DNA of 64,000 bases from Sphingobacteriales bacterium 50-39 (GTDB lineage: Bacteria; Bacteroidota; Bacteroidia; Chitinophagales; Chitinophagaceae), in assembly GCA_001898505.1 (NCBI GenBank), contig MKTZ01000016.1, positions 124,001 to 188,000 on the forward strand, in the 5' to 3' direction. Of the stretch, positions 24,478-32,956 are shown one piece after another. Under the pieces are notes generated by a model. The model was not told the DNA's origin, did no database searches, and saw only the letters and a list, made by a program, of their open reading frames with translations. Position 1 is the stretch's first letter. Each line of letters opens with the position of its first letter. The position numbers were made by a program, and so were the translations under genes.

Positions 24478-25014
24478 TCACAATGTATTATAATTCCGAA
24501 AAGCCTCGTTATTCACCATGACGAGGCTTTTTGTTTTGCCCTGCCGGAGGAGGTTTTGCAGGCTCGGGGCCACCTGCTTCCCGGCCAGGCCGGCCGCTGT
24601 ATAGATACCACATAAAGGCTCGAAGAACGTCCCTTCACAATAGGAATAAAGCTCGTACCCTCCCTCGCGCCAGGCATCGATCAGCCGCTGCAGCGTGACG
24701 GCATCCATGTCCAGCATATCACAGGCCAGCAGCAGCAGGTCCTTATCGGGAAATTGTTCATGTATGCTGAGAAGACCTTTGAGGGGACCATCGGCAGCCG
24801 CGCTGTCTGCTACCAGCCGGGCGCCGGGCAATGCGGCAGTATACGCATCTATCTGTGACGTATTCACAGAGAAGACTACGGGGATCCCATAAGCTGCCAG
24901 TTTATCCGCCATATGTTTTACCCACGGTGCGTCATCTTTTAGCAGAAGCCCTTTGTCCCACCCCATACGACGGCTCTCGCCTCCACATAATATGACACCC
25001 ATGAGCGCTGCCAT
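24478..25014 (-). CDS. mobA: Molybdenum cofactor guanylyltransferase
   Basis: A 178-residue protein starting at the ATG at 25014 (a TTG at 25020 is less likely). It carries the nucleotidyltransferase signature GVILCGGESRRMGWDKGLLL and a metal-site DMLD, LACDMLDMD, typical of MobA, which joins GMP to molybdopterin to make the bis-MGD cofactor used by nitrate reductase. It is the last gene of the narK-nasA-moa array, starting 2 nt after moaE. Its 3' coding end contains the stem-loop that terminates icd from the opposite strand, so the two messages overlap there. Confidence 0.88.
   Translation of the reverse strand: MAALMGVILCGGESRRMGWDKGLLLKDDAPWVKHMADKLAAYGIPVVFSVNTSQIDAYTAALPGARLVADSAAADGPLKGLLSIHEQFPDKDLLLLACDMLDMDAVTLQRLIDAWREGGYELYSYCEGTFFEPLCGIYTAAGLAGKQVAPSLQNLLRQGKTKSLVMVNNEAFRNYNTL
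24499..24535 (+). terminator. Terminator of icd inside the mobA coding sequence
   Basis: AAAAGCCTCGT and ACGAGGCTTTT form an 11-bp stem with an 11-nt loop, followed by T-rich DNA. It lies about 45 nt after the icd stop codon but within the 3' end of the oppositely oriented mobA gene. Confidence 0.75.
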
Positions 25015-25016
25015 GT

Positions 25017-25493
25017 TCAACAGTTGCAGTTATTTCCCCACTGATGTCCACCGTCGGTGAAATATTCACATTTCCAGATGGGAACCTCATGCTTGATCCG
25101 GTGTATGATATGCTGGTTGGCTTCATAAGCCTCCCTGCGATGGGCAGAGGCAGTGATCACTACCACTGCCGACTCGCCGATGGACAGACGTCCAATCCGG
25201 TGTTGGGCAATGGCCAATCTCAATCCCCATTTCTTCCTGGCCTCTGCCAGTATCTCATGGATCATTTTTACGGCCAGCGGAGCATAGGCTTCATATTCCA
25301 GACAAGCCACTTCCCTACCCTTGTTGCTGTCGCGTACTTCGCCGCTGAAGAGGACGACGGCGCCGGCTCCCGGATGATGCGCCTGGCTCAACAACGCCAC
25401 CACATCCAGCGGTTCTGCGGAGATGACCTGTAGGGTCTCCGATAGGGATGCATTAACCTCCACTGGAAGGAGGGATGATGATGACCGTATCAT
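25017..25493 (-). CDS. moaE: Molybdopterin synthase catalytic subunit
   Basis: A 158-residue protein matching MoaE, the large subunit that transfers sulfur from the MoaD thiocarboxylate to precursor Z to form molybdopterin. The family core begins at about residue 28 (PLDVVALLSQAHHPGAGAVV) with FSGEVRDSNKGREV, and the active-site lysines fall in HRREAYEANQHIIHRIKHEVPIWKCEYF (in part IKHEVPIWKCE). The ATG at 25493 overlaps moaD by 41 nt; an internal GTG at 25463 with a GGAGG just upstream gives a more usual length, so the start is uncertain. It is transcribed with moaD and mobA. Confidence 0.88.
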   Translation of the reverse strand: MIRSSSSLLPVEVNASLSETLQVISAEPLDVVALLSQAHHPGAGAVVLFSGEVRDSNKGREVACLEYEAYAPLAVKMIHEILAEARKKWGLRLAIAQHRIGRLSIGESAVVVITASAHRREAYEANQHIIHRIKHEVPIWKCEYFTDGGHQWGNNCNC

Positions 25494-25686
25494 TTTCTTT
25501 TAATTTATGATCGTGATCGATAAACCCTTCTTCTATGGCAAAGCGGCAGTTGTCCAATATACTCTTGGCCCCGTCATTGATCTCCAGCAGGCGAAGCTTT
25601 AGCTCGTCCGTATTGCGGGCGACGGCATTCAGCTCGAACTCCGACGAGAAATAATCTTTCAGTGTGGCATAAACGTGGATCTTCAT
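25453..25686 (-). CDS. moaD: Molybdopterin synthase sulfur-carrier subunit
   Basis: A 77-residue ubiquitin-fold protein ending in PPSSGG, the C-terminal double glycine that is activated and thiocarboxylated in MoaD. It supplies sulfur to MoaE for molybdopterin synthesis. No moeB-type activating enzyme is found in the window, so it must lie elsewhere or be supplied by a related ThiF-like protein. The gene sits between moaA (5-nt gap) and moaE (overlap). Confidence 0.9.
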   Translation of the reverse strand: MKIHVYATLKDYFSSEFELNAVARNTDELKLRLLEINDGAKSILDNCRFAIEEGFIDHDHKLKENDTVIIIPPSSGG

Positions 25687-25691
25687 ACTAA

Positions 25692-26648
25692 TTATCCTCC
25701 TATATGCAGCATGCTCAGATCACTGCCTGTGAATCGCAGTGTCTGCTTTTGTAAAAGTGCCTGCTGCAGTTTTTTCGTCCATATTCCCTCGTCCTCCTCT
25801 TTATCCAGCAGGATGGGGTGATTGCTGCTGAGACAACCATAGATATGACCGCTGCTGTCCAGCCTCAGCCTGTCGCAATCGCCGCAAAAAGGCGCTGTCT
25901 CGTTGGCAATGACGCCAAACTGATGCCCATCATCCGTCTGCCAGTAGCTTGCCGTAGCCGATCCGGCCCGGCCAAGCGGCTTGAATGAATAGCGGCCGGC
26001 TATCACAGCCAGCATTTCTTCCTGAGAAAAGAGGTATCTGCCGGCCTGGTCGTGCAAATGCCCCATGGCCATCACTTCCAGCAGACGGATACGACAATGG
26101 CGGGAAAAAGCAAATTCCAGCAAGGGAATGATCTGCCCTTCATTGATCCCCCTCATCACGACGCTATTGATCTTCACCTCCAGCCCCGCCTCCAATGCCT
26201 TGTCGATGCCCCGGATGACCCGATCCACGGCATGGCGTCTGCTCATCTGATAGAAAACATCCTCATCGACAGCATCCAGTGATACGTTGATGGAACGCAT
26301 ACCGGCCTGCTTCATGGGCATGGCCAGCCGCTCCAGCAAAAATCCATTCGTCGTCAGCTTGATGGACGATATGCCCATTTCACGTACACCGCTGATCAGT
26401 TCTGTCAGGCCCTGGAACAAAAGAGGTTCCCCTCCCGTCAGACGGATGGTGGACAATCCCAGCTGTTCATGCAAACGGCGGATAATGGCCAGCAGCTCAG
26501 GCACCGGCAGGGAGGAATGCATTGTATTGGCGGCCTTTACTTCGCTGTCCCCTGCCACACAATATACGCATCCCAGGTTGCAATGGTTGAGCAAGCTTAC
26601 CCGTAAGGTCCTGAAGGTTCTTCCATATTGATCCTGTATTACGGACAT
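25692..26648 (-). CDS. moaA: GTP 3',8-cyclase (radical SAM)
   Basis: From the ATG at 26648 the protein has 318 residues; a TTG at 26687 would overlap the previous gene by 4 nt and extend it by 13 residues, but the family N-terminus (QDQYGRTFRTLRVSLL) begins after the ATG. The radical SAM motif is CNLGCVYC. A second 4Fe-4S cluster is ligated by CGDCDRLRLDSSGHIYGC. The C-terminus ends in GG, which inserts in the active site in known MoaA. The enzyme converts GTP to the 3',8-cyclo precursor of molybdopterin, working with MoaC. Confidence 0.93.
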   Translation of the reverse strand: MSVIQDQYGRTFRTLRVSLLNHCNLGCVYCVAGDSEVKAANTMHSSLPVPELLAIIRRLHEQLGLSTIRLTGGEPLLFQGLTELISGVREMGISSIKLTTNGFLLERLAMPMKQAGMRSINVSLDAVDEDVFYQMSRRHAVDRVIRGIDKALEAGLEVKINSVVMRGINEGQIIPLLEFAFSRHCRIRLLEVMAMGHLHDQAGRYLFSQEEMLAVIAGRYSFKPLGRAGSATASYWQTDDGHQFGVIANETAPFCGDCDRLRLDSSGHIYGCLSSNHPILLDKEEDEGIWTKKLQQALLQKQTLRFTGSDLSMLHIGG

Positions 26649-26683
26649 ACACTCAAAGTTACGATAGTCGGCCCATAAAGTGC

Positions 26684-28159
26684 TCAAGCGGCTCCGGTGA
26701 GGGTAGTTTTTTCGACGGGTCTGAAATCCTCTTTGTCGCTGCCGCAGACTGGACAGGCGTAGTCGGCGGACGTCTGTTCAAAGGGGCGACCGGCAGGCTC
26801 TCCCGCATCGGGATCGCCATATTGCTCATCATATAACGTAAGACAATGCCGGCATTGGAATACAGTCACCGTTTTATCATGCCCCGGTGAGGTCTCGATG
26901 CCGCCAAACGATCTGCGGAGAGGAGCAGGCTCTCGCTTGCTCTGTTGCTCGTAAAAGGATTTGCATAGCGAGACGAGGTAGACCGACAGGGTTTCCTTTT
27001 CCAGGCCCTTGCGATAGAGAATATACTCCTTTGAGTTTGCGTTGAAATCTGGCGTATGCAAAATATCGTACCTGTCCAGCAGTTTCCGTTGATCCATACG
27101 CCCTGCTGTCTGTTTGCGAATAATGACAGAGCCCGAAAGACCTGATTTCGGCCGGGTCTTGATGGCAAAGCACAGCCCCGCCGTGCGAACATCCTCCAGA
27201 TCAAGCTGGCGAACGAGGTATCGCTTCAGCCGCAGCCCCTCTTCATTCATATCTTCCACCTGCCAGTTCAGCTCATTACCCGCATGCCGGAGATTGATAC
27301 GGTATTTCCCCATCACATATCCCCACATCGCCCGATGCTCTTCCTCGATGCCTTTAATGATCAGGGATTTCCATGGCGTTGTATACAGCTGACCGATACG
27401 TGTTTCCAGGCATATAAGACAGATGTCCTTTAGAAAAGGGACGGGGAACAGCTCCTCTCTGCGATAAATGCCCAGCCATATCTTATTCTTCCATTGATTG
27501 AACCCTTCGTAATAAGGAAGGTCGAAAACAGGCCATTGCAGCTCCTCTTTTACCGGCTGCGTGACAAAAGGTCCGTGGGAAAGAACAGCAGGATACAATT
27601 CATCCGCCGAAGCCACCGTCCCCCGTAGTATCAGCTCTTCGATGATCCTGCTGATGCGCGGTATATCCTCCGAACAGATGAGGTCCTTCCAGGGATGGAT
27701 ATGTGTCGTCTGGGGCAGACGTATATAGAGATACCAATAATTACCGATATCGGAGCTGATAAAGTTGATATTCCCTGTAAAGAAAGGTACGAAGGACTGG
27801 CTTTTTTCCACCAGGTTGATCTTCAGCCGGGGATTGAAGTCGAAGGCGGAAAGGATATCCTTGTAGAGTCCCTCGCTGACCCAGCTTTGCGTGGTAAAGA
27901 TCCCTTCCGTAACATAGGAGCTGACGATATTCGGATGTCTGTCCTCGTTGGCTTCGAAGGAAACACCGGCCTCCTGCAGCTCCCTTAGAAAGGCAGGACC
28001 GTATTTATCCGTCACCTTGCAGAACAGCTGCTGACGCGTGCCCAGCTGCATATAGGTCACTTTTGCCCGTTCGGCCGCCTCTACAATGGCATACAGCTCC
28101 CCTGCGGCGACAATGCCACCGGGAAGATTGATCTTGACGGTATAGTTCTTACGGAACAC
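26684..28159 (-). CDS. Nitrite/sulfite reductase-like protein with rubredoxin domain
   Basis: A 491-residue protein starting at a GTG that overlaps the nasA stop region by 11 nt. Residues 1-60 resemble a ferredoxin-like half of nitrite/sulfite reductases (INLPGGIVAAGELYAIVEAA, QLGTRQQLFCKV), and about 65-330 continue with degenerate sirohaem-reductase domains, including the half-like IGQLYTTPWKSLIIKGI. The Cys pattern that holds the coupled 4Fe-4S/sirohaem (C-x5-C and C-x3-C) is missing. The last 65 residues are a rubredoxin: CRHCLTLYDEQYGDPDAGEP and CPVCGSD with the usual spacing. It may carry electrons to the reductases or bind a ligand; the role is not established. Homologues sit in nitrate-assimilation loci of other Bacteroidota, by recollection. 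Confidence 0.72.
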   Translation of the reverse strand: MFRKNYTVKINLPGGIVAAGELYAIVEAAERAKVTYMQLGTRQQLFCKVTDKYGPAFLRELQEAGVSFEANEDRHPNIVSSYVTEGIFTTQSWVSEGLYKDILSAFDFNPRLKINLVEKSQSFVPFFTGNINFISSDIGNYWYLYIRLPQTTHIHPWKDLICSEDIPRISRIIEELILRGTVASADELYPAVLSHGPFVTQPVKEELQWPVFDLPYYEGFNQWKNKIWLGIYRREELFPVPFLKDICLICLETRIGQLYTTPWKSLIIKGIEEEHRAMWGYVMGKYRINLRHAGNELNWQVEDMNEEGLRLKRYLVRQLDLEDVRTAGLCFAIKTRPKSGLSGSVIIRKQTAGRMDQRKLLDRYDILHTPDFNANSKEYILYRKGLEKETLSVYLVSLCKSFYEQQSKREPAPLRRSFGGIETSPGHDKTVTVFQCRHCLTLYDEQYGDPDAGEPAGRPFEQTSADYACPVCGSDKEDFRPVEKTTLTGAA

Positions 28160-31100
28160 CTACGGTGGCCTCCTGTAATTTTTTTTCCAATATCTTTTTT
28201 ACCTCGGGCCGGCAGGAGCCGCAACCGGTGCCTGCCCCCGTGGCAGCGCACAGCTGCGCCAGTTCTGTACATCCATTTGCTATCTTGTTCTCGAGGTTGC
28301 CGCTGCCCACATTGTTACAGCTGCAAACGAGTTTGCCCAGCGCGGGTTCTGCCTTTTTCCCGCTGCGCAGCAACTGAAGGCGCCGCTCGTTCAGCTCAAT
28401 CCTGCCGGAGATGAGCTCCCTGAATTCCAGGAACTCGTCCTTGTCCCCGATAAGGATGGCTCCCACCAGCCTGTCCTGGTGGACGATACATTTCTTGTAA
28501 TAGCGGTGGGCAAGATCGATAAAGACGATCTCTTCATATTCGTGGTCATTGGGTCTGTCGGGTATACCGAGACAGCAAAGATCGAACCCATGGATCTTGA
28601 TGATGCTCATCGGGACGGTGCCCTTGTAATAGTTGCTGATGTCTCCATTGAGATAGCTTGCAAAAACTCCGGCCTGCTGTTCCGCCGCCGCGGTAAAGCC
28701 ATACAGCATGCCGTTGAACTCAGCAATCTCCCCTACCGCGTAGATGTTGGGATCGCTGGTCTGCAGGTACTCATTGACGATGACGCCCCGCTGGCAATGG
28801 AGTCCCGCCGCAACAGCCAGCTCGGTATTGGGCACGGTGCCGATGGCGAATATCAGCGCATCGCAATCGATCATCCGCCCGCTCTTGAGACGGATACCCG
28901 TCAGCCTGGGATGTCCATAGAACAGCTGTACTTCATCGGAATAGTATACATCGCAGCCCTGGTCGATGATCTCTTCATGCAGCAGCTGGCTGGCCAATAC
29001 GTCCAATTGCCTGTCAAGAAATCGGGAGCTGCGATGGATAATGGTGACCCGTATCCCCATTTCTCTTAGTGAAGCCGCCATTTCCAGTCCCAATAATCCA
29101 CCTCCCACAATCACCACATGTCCGCCGGCGGGGAGCTGCTGTTTGAACCTGTCTGCGTCCATCCGGCTGCGCATGGTAAAAATACCTTCCAGGGAAGGAA
29201 CGTTCTTTGGAACGGCGGCCCTGCTGCCCGTGGCCAGCAGCAGCTTGTCATAATAGGTCGTCACACCTCTCGAATCCACCACATATTTCTCCTCCCTGTT
29301 GATCGTCTCGATGCTGACACCTTTGTGCAGCCGGATATTGTACATCGGCTCTTCGTCATCCGTCATCTTGATCAGCTGCTGCCAATCCTGTGTGCCGCTG
29401 ATATAGTCCGGCAGTTGTACCCGGTTGTAAAAAGGAAAATTTTCTTTGCTAAAAATAACGATCTCATCCTCCTTGTTCAGTGCGCGATAGGACTGCACGA
29501 ATCCAAAAGCGCCCGCGCCGGCCCCGACAATGACGATCCTTTCCTTCGGCTTTCTGTATTTAACGACACGTACGGCGGAAAATTTAAAATCAGGCTCCTT
29601 TGATACGGGGTCAACCAGGCGGTTGGTAAGATTATTGACCCTGTTGAGATCATTCCCCAATATCTTTCCCCAGTGCATGGGCATAAATACCACTCCTTTC
29701 CGGATGGAGAAGGAATACCGGGCCTTTACTCTTGCCTCACCCCGCCGGGAGCTTATCAGCACCACATCGTTATCGGCAATACCCAGGTGACGGGCATCCT
29801 CGGGGTGTATTTCCAGAAGGGCCTGCGCGATATGCTGCTTTAGCTTATTGACCTTTCCCGTCTTGGTCATGGTATGCCATTGATCTCGTATACGCCCCGT
29901 AGTTAGTATCAGGGGAAATTCCGCATCCGGCATCTCGCTGGAAAGTGTATCGGATACGGCGTGAAATTGGGCGCGGCCCGAGGGAGTGGAGAACTGTCTG
30001 TCGTGGAAGGGAGCGCTCTGGCTCGTACGCGGCCACTGTACCGAACGTTCGGTGCGCAGCACATCATGACTCAGATCGCTGATATCGATGGATGTGCCCA
30101 TCGTCAGCCGGGCATATTCCTTGTAAATAGCTGCCGCGTCGGGGAAGTCGAAACCCGGGAATCCCATCTTCCGGGCCAGACGGCAGATGATCTCTGCATC
30201 CGGCAGCGCTTCGCCGGGAGGGTCCACTATCTTATTCAGGTAGCTGATCCGTCGCTCGGAATTGGTCATCGTGCCTTCCTTTTCCGTCCAACCCGCTGCA
30301 GGCAGCACCAGGTCGGCGTAGGCCAATGTCTCCGGCTTGTTACTGATCTCCTGCACCACGACGAACTTTGCTTTTTTAAGGGCAGCCTCTGCCTGTCGCA
30401 CATCCGGCAGGCTTATCAAAGGGTTGGTGCCGATGATCCAGACGGCCTTCAGCCGGCCCTGCTCCAATGCTTCGAATATCTCGGTTGCCGTAAGCCCAGG
30501 TTCCGGTGAGATGGGCGTGCCGTTCCAGAACTGCTGCAATTTTTCGCGATGGGCGGGATTGGCAAGATCCATATGGGCAGGTAGCAGGTTGGCCAGCCCA
30601 CCTACCTCACGTCCGCCCATGGCATTTGGCTGACCGGTGAGAGAAAAGGGCCCAGATCCTGGTTTGCCGATATGCCCCGTCGCCAAATGCAGGTTGATCA
30701 GGGAAAGTATCTTATCCACTCCATTGACGCTTTGGTTCAGCCCCATGGTCCACATGCTGATAAAACCTTTGGCATCTGCGATATATCCTGCGGCCCGGCG
30801 TATATCCGCCTCGGATACGCCGCACAATCGGGCGGCTTCTTCGATATTGTGCCGGAAGGCGGCTTCCTTATAGGCGGCTAAACCTTCTGTATGATCCTTT
30901 ATAAAAATGGGATCGATATTGCCTTCCTCGATGAGGATCCTGCCGATGGCATGATGCAGGGTGATATCCGTCCCGGGACGGATGGGCAGATAGCAGTCCG
31001 CCAGCGCCGCGGTATCCGTCTGCCGTGGATCGGATACGATGATCCTTACCTGGGGATTGGCCGCCTTATGCGCTTCTATTCTTCTCCATAGGATGGGATG

Positions 31101-31640
31101 ACACCAGGCGGGGTTGGCCCCAGTGATAAAAAAGCAATCCGCCTCTTCAATGTCCGAGTAGTTCAGGGGAACGCTGTCTTCACCCAGGGCCTTTTTATAA
31201 GCGGCGACCGCGCTGCTCATACAGAGACGGGAATTGCTATCCACATTGTTGCTGCCTATAAAGCCCTTCATCAGCTTGTTGATCACATAATATTCCTCCG
31301 TCAGGCATTGACCGGAAATATAAAAGGCTACAGCGTCCGGCCCATATTTTTTGGCAAGGGCCCTGAATACGGCGGCGGCCCTGTCGATGGCCGTCCCCCA
31401 GCTCACCCGCTGTAAAGGCATCTGTTTGTTGTAACGCATGTGAGGGTACAGAAGCCTGTCGCTCCTGTCATTGACAGTATAATGCAGATTGAGACCCTTG
31501 CTGCACAACATCCCCTTGTTGACCGGGTAGTCCTTATCGCCCTGCACCGTGATATTCCCTTTCTTGTCCTTATGGACAGTCACGCCGCAGCCGACTCCGC
31601 AGTAACAACAGGTGGTGGAAAAAGAATGTGCTTTCCTCAT
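28149..31640 (-). CDS. nasA: Assimilatory nitrate reductase with FAD/NAD and BFD domains
   Basis: The ATG at 31640, overlapping the transporter stop codon by 4 nt, opens a 1163-residue protein; the open frame further upstream overlaps the transporter and is rejected. Residues 1-690 are a molybdopterin oxidoreductase of the NasA type, with CCYCGVGC and GMLCSKG binding a 4Fe-4S cluster. Residues about 699-1085 are an FAD/NAD(P)-dependent oxidoreductase (IVIVGAGAGAFG, VVIVGGGLLGLEMA, YAVGEIAEF). Residues about 1100-1150 are a BFD-type 2Fe-2S domain (LVCSCNN and GTGCGSCRPEVKK). No signal peptide is present, so it is cytoplasmic. The chain appears to carry electrons from NAD(P)H to molybdenum in one polypeptide, unlike the usual NasBC pair. 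Confidence 0.9.
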   Translation of the reverse strand: MRKAHSFSTTCCYCGVGCGVTVHKDKKGNITVQGDKDYPVNKGMLCSKGLNLHYTVNDRSDRLLYPHMRYNKQMPLQRVSWGTAIDRAAAVFRALAKKYGPDAVAFYISGQCLTEEYYVINKLMKGFIGSNNVDSNSRLCMSSAVAAYKKALGEDSVPLNYSDIEEADCFFITGANPAWCHPILWRRIEAHKAANPQVRIIVSDPRQTDTAALADCYLPIRPGTDITLHHAIGRILIEEGNIDPIFIKDHTEGLAAYKEAAFRHNIEEAARLCGVSEADIRRAAGYIADAKGFISMWTMGLNQSVNGVDKILSLINLHLATGHIGKPGSGPFSLTGQPNAMGGREVGGLANLLPAHMDLANPAHREKLQQFWNGTPISPEPGLTATEIFEALEQGRLKAVWIIGTNPLISLPDVRQAEAALKKAKFVVVQEISNKPETLAYADLVLPAAGWTEKEGTMTNSERRISYLNKIVDPPGEALPDAEIICRLARKMGFPGFDFPDAAAIYKEYARLTMGTSIDISDLSHDVLRTERSVQWPRTSQSAPFHDRQFSTPSGRAQFHAVSDTLSSEMPDAEFPLILTTGRIRDQWHTMTKTGKVNKLKQHIAQALLEIHPEDARHLGIADNDVVLISSRRGEARVKARYSFSIRKGVVFMPMHWGKILGNDLNRVNNLTNRLVDPVSKEPDFKFSAVRVVKYRKPKERIVIVGAGAGAFGFVQSYRALNKEDEIVIFSKENFPFYNRVQLPDYISGTQDWQQLIKMTDDEEPMYNIRLHKGVSIETINREEKYVVDSRGVTTYYDKLLLATGSRAAVPKNVPSLEGIFTMRSRMDADRFKQQLPAGGHVVIVGGGLLGLEMAASLREMGIRVTIIHRSSRFLDRQLDVLASQLLHEEIIDQGCDVYYSDEVQLFYGHPRLTGIRLKSGRMIDCDALIFAIGTVPNTELAVAAGLHCQRGVIVNEYLQTSDPNIYAVGEIAEFNGMLYGFTAAAEQQAGVFASYLNGDISNYYKGTVPMSIIKIHGFDLCCLGIPDRPNDHEYEEIVFIDLAHRYYKKCIVHQDRLVGAILIGDKDEFLEFRELISGRIELNERRLQLLRSGKKAEPALGKLVCSCNNVGSGNLENKIANGCTELAQLCAATGAGTGCGSCRPEVKKILEKKLQEATVGVP

Positions 31641-32929
31641 GAAAATGCTGTTTCCGCCAGGACTATTTCTTCCGAAGTTTCTTTCCGGAAGCGGGTGGCC
31701 AGAACTATCAGGGATACGATCATAACGGTAAAGCCAATGTAGGTAAAGGCTTGTACATAGCTGATGGATTCCGATTTGAACAGGAACCCGAAGATCATAC
31801 CTCCTAAATTCCCTCCTGCGCCAACCACGCCACTGACGAGGCCTATATTTTTTTCGTTTATAAAAGGTGTTATGCCATACGTGGCGCCATTCGCCATCTT
31901 CAGAAAAAGAGCAAAGGACAGCATACAGACAATGGCCATTACAAAAGAGCCGGCCGCAGCAAAGGCGATAAGCCCCACTCCTTCCAACAGGAGCACCATG
32001 GCCAGCAATATCCCTTTCCCCCGAAGCCCCCATCGTGCTCCTACCTTGTCGGATACGATACCACCCAGGGCGCGGGCAAAGATGTTCATGGACCCAAAGA
32101 TGCCGGCCCAGAGGCCTGCGCTGCTTTGGGATAATTTGAAAGAATCCACGAAATGAAGAGAAGCGACATTGTCGAACGTGATCTCCATGCCAAAGCAACA
32201 GCCATAAGCCAGCATCAATGCCCATACTCTCCAGTCGGCCAGGGCCGACCAGTCCGTACGCCCGGCGGAGCTGCTGCGCCCGATGTCAGAAAAGTTACCT
32301 TGCGGAGTATCCTTTGTATACCGATAGTACAAAAAGGCGATGACCAGCATCATCACCCCCGGCACGATCATCGCATAACGCCAGGCTTCATGTTTGGTAT
32401 AGCCAAAGCCGACGATAGCGGCAAATATCAATGGCATTACCATATTGGTCACGCCACCGCCCAGGTTACCCCAACCGCCGGTAATGGCATTGGCTGTGCC
32501 CTTGATATTGGAGGCAAACATCATGGACGTATGGAACTGCGTGATGACAAACGAAGCGCCGATGATCCCGATGGCCAGACGGAACAGGAGGAAGCTGGTA
32601 TAATCCTTTGCCAGCCCCACCAGGAATACGGGGATCGACCCCAGCAGCAGCAACCTTACGGCTGTCTTGCGCGGTCCCCATTTATCGCAAAGCCTGCCGA
32701 TGATCAGCCTGGCCAGTATCGTAGAGGACACCGATGCGATAATGGTATTGCCCACTTGTGCCTTGGTCAATCCCAGGTCTGCGCGAATGGTAGGCATCAG
32801 CGGAGCCAACCCGAACCATCCGAAAAAGCAGACGAAGAACATCAGCCAGGTAATATGAAAGGTGCGCATTTGTATGTTCCCCAGGGAGAACAGGCGGATG
32901 GAAGTGAGCGGAGAATTGTTGGAGGTCAT
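31637..32929 (-). CDS. Nitrate/nitrite MFS transporter (NarK/NasA type)
   Basis: A 430-residue, 12-TM major facilitator of the nitrate-nitrite porter family. Both NNP signature regions are visible: GGWGNLGGGVTNMVMP in TM5 and GAGGNLGGMIFGF in TM11, and Arg residues in TM2/TM8 positions (RLAIGIIGASF, in part). It takes nitrate across the inner membrane. The coding sequence ends in an ATGA overlap with nasA, so uptake and reduction are translationally coupled. It is preceded by the porin gene on the same strand, with 27 nt between. The start at 32929 yields a short N-terminal extension before TM1, also usual. Confidence 0.92.
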   Translation of the reverse strand: MTSNNSPLTSIRLFSLGNIQMRTFHITWLMFFVCFFGWFGLAPLMPTIRADLGLTKAQVGNTIIASVSSTILARLIIGRLCDKWGPRKTAVRLLLLGSIPVFLVGLAKDYTSFLLFRLAIGIIGASFVITQFHTSMMFASNIKGTANAITGGWGNLGGGVTNMVMPLIFAAIVGFGYTKHEAWRYAMIVPGVMMLVIAFLYYRYTKDTPQGNFSDIGRSSSAGRTDWSALADWRVWALMLAYGCCFGMEITFDNVASLHFVDSFKLSQSSAGLWAGIFGSMNIFARALGGIVSDKVGARWGLRGKGILLAMVLLLEGVGLIAFAAAGSFVMAIVCMLSFALFLKMANGATYGITPFINEKNIGLVSGVVGAGGNLGGMIFGFLFKSESISYVQAFTYIGFTVMIVSLIVLATRFRKETSEEIVLAETAFS

Positions 32930-32956
32930 GAAAATGATTTTATAGATGTAGATATC

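Noticed and set aside
31641-32225. 195 extra codons upstream of nasA in the same frame
   Set aside because: They overlap the nitrate transporter gene in an antisense-like frame; the CxxC cluster motif begins right after the ATG at 31640.
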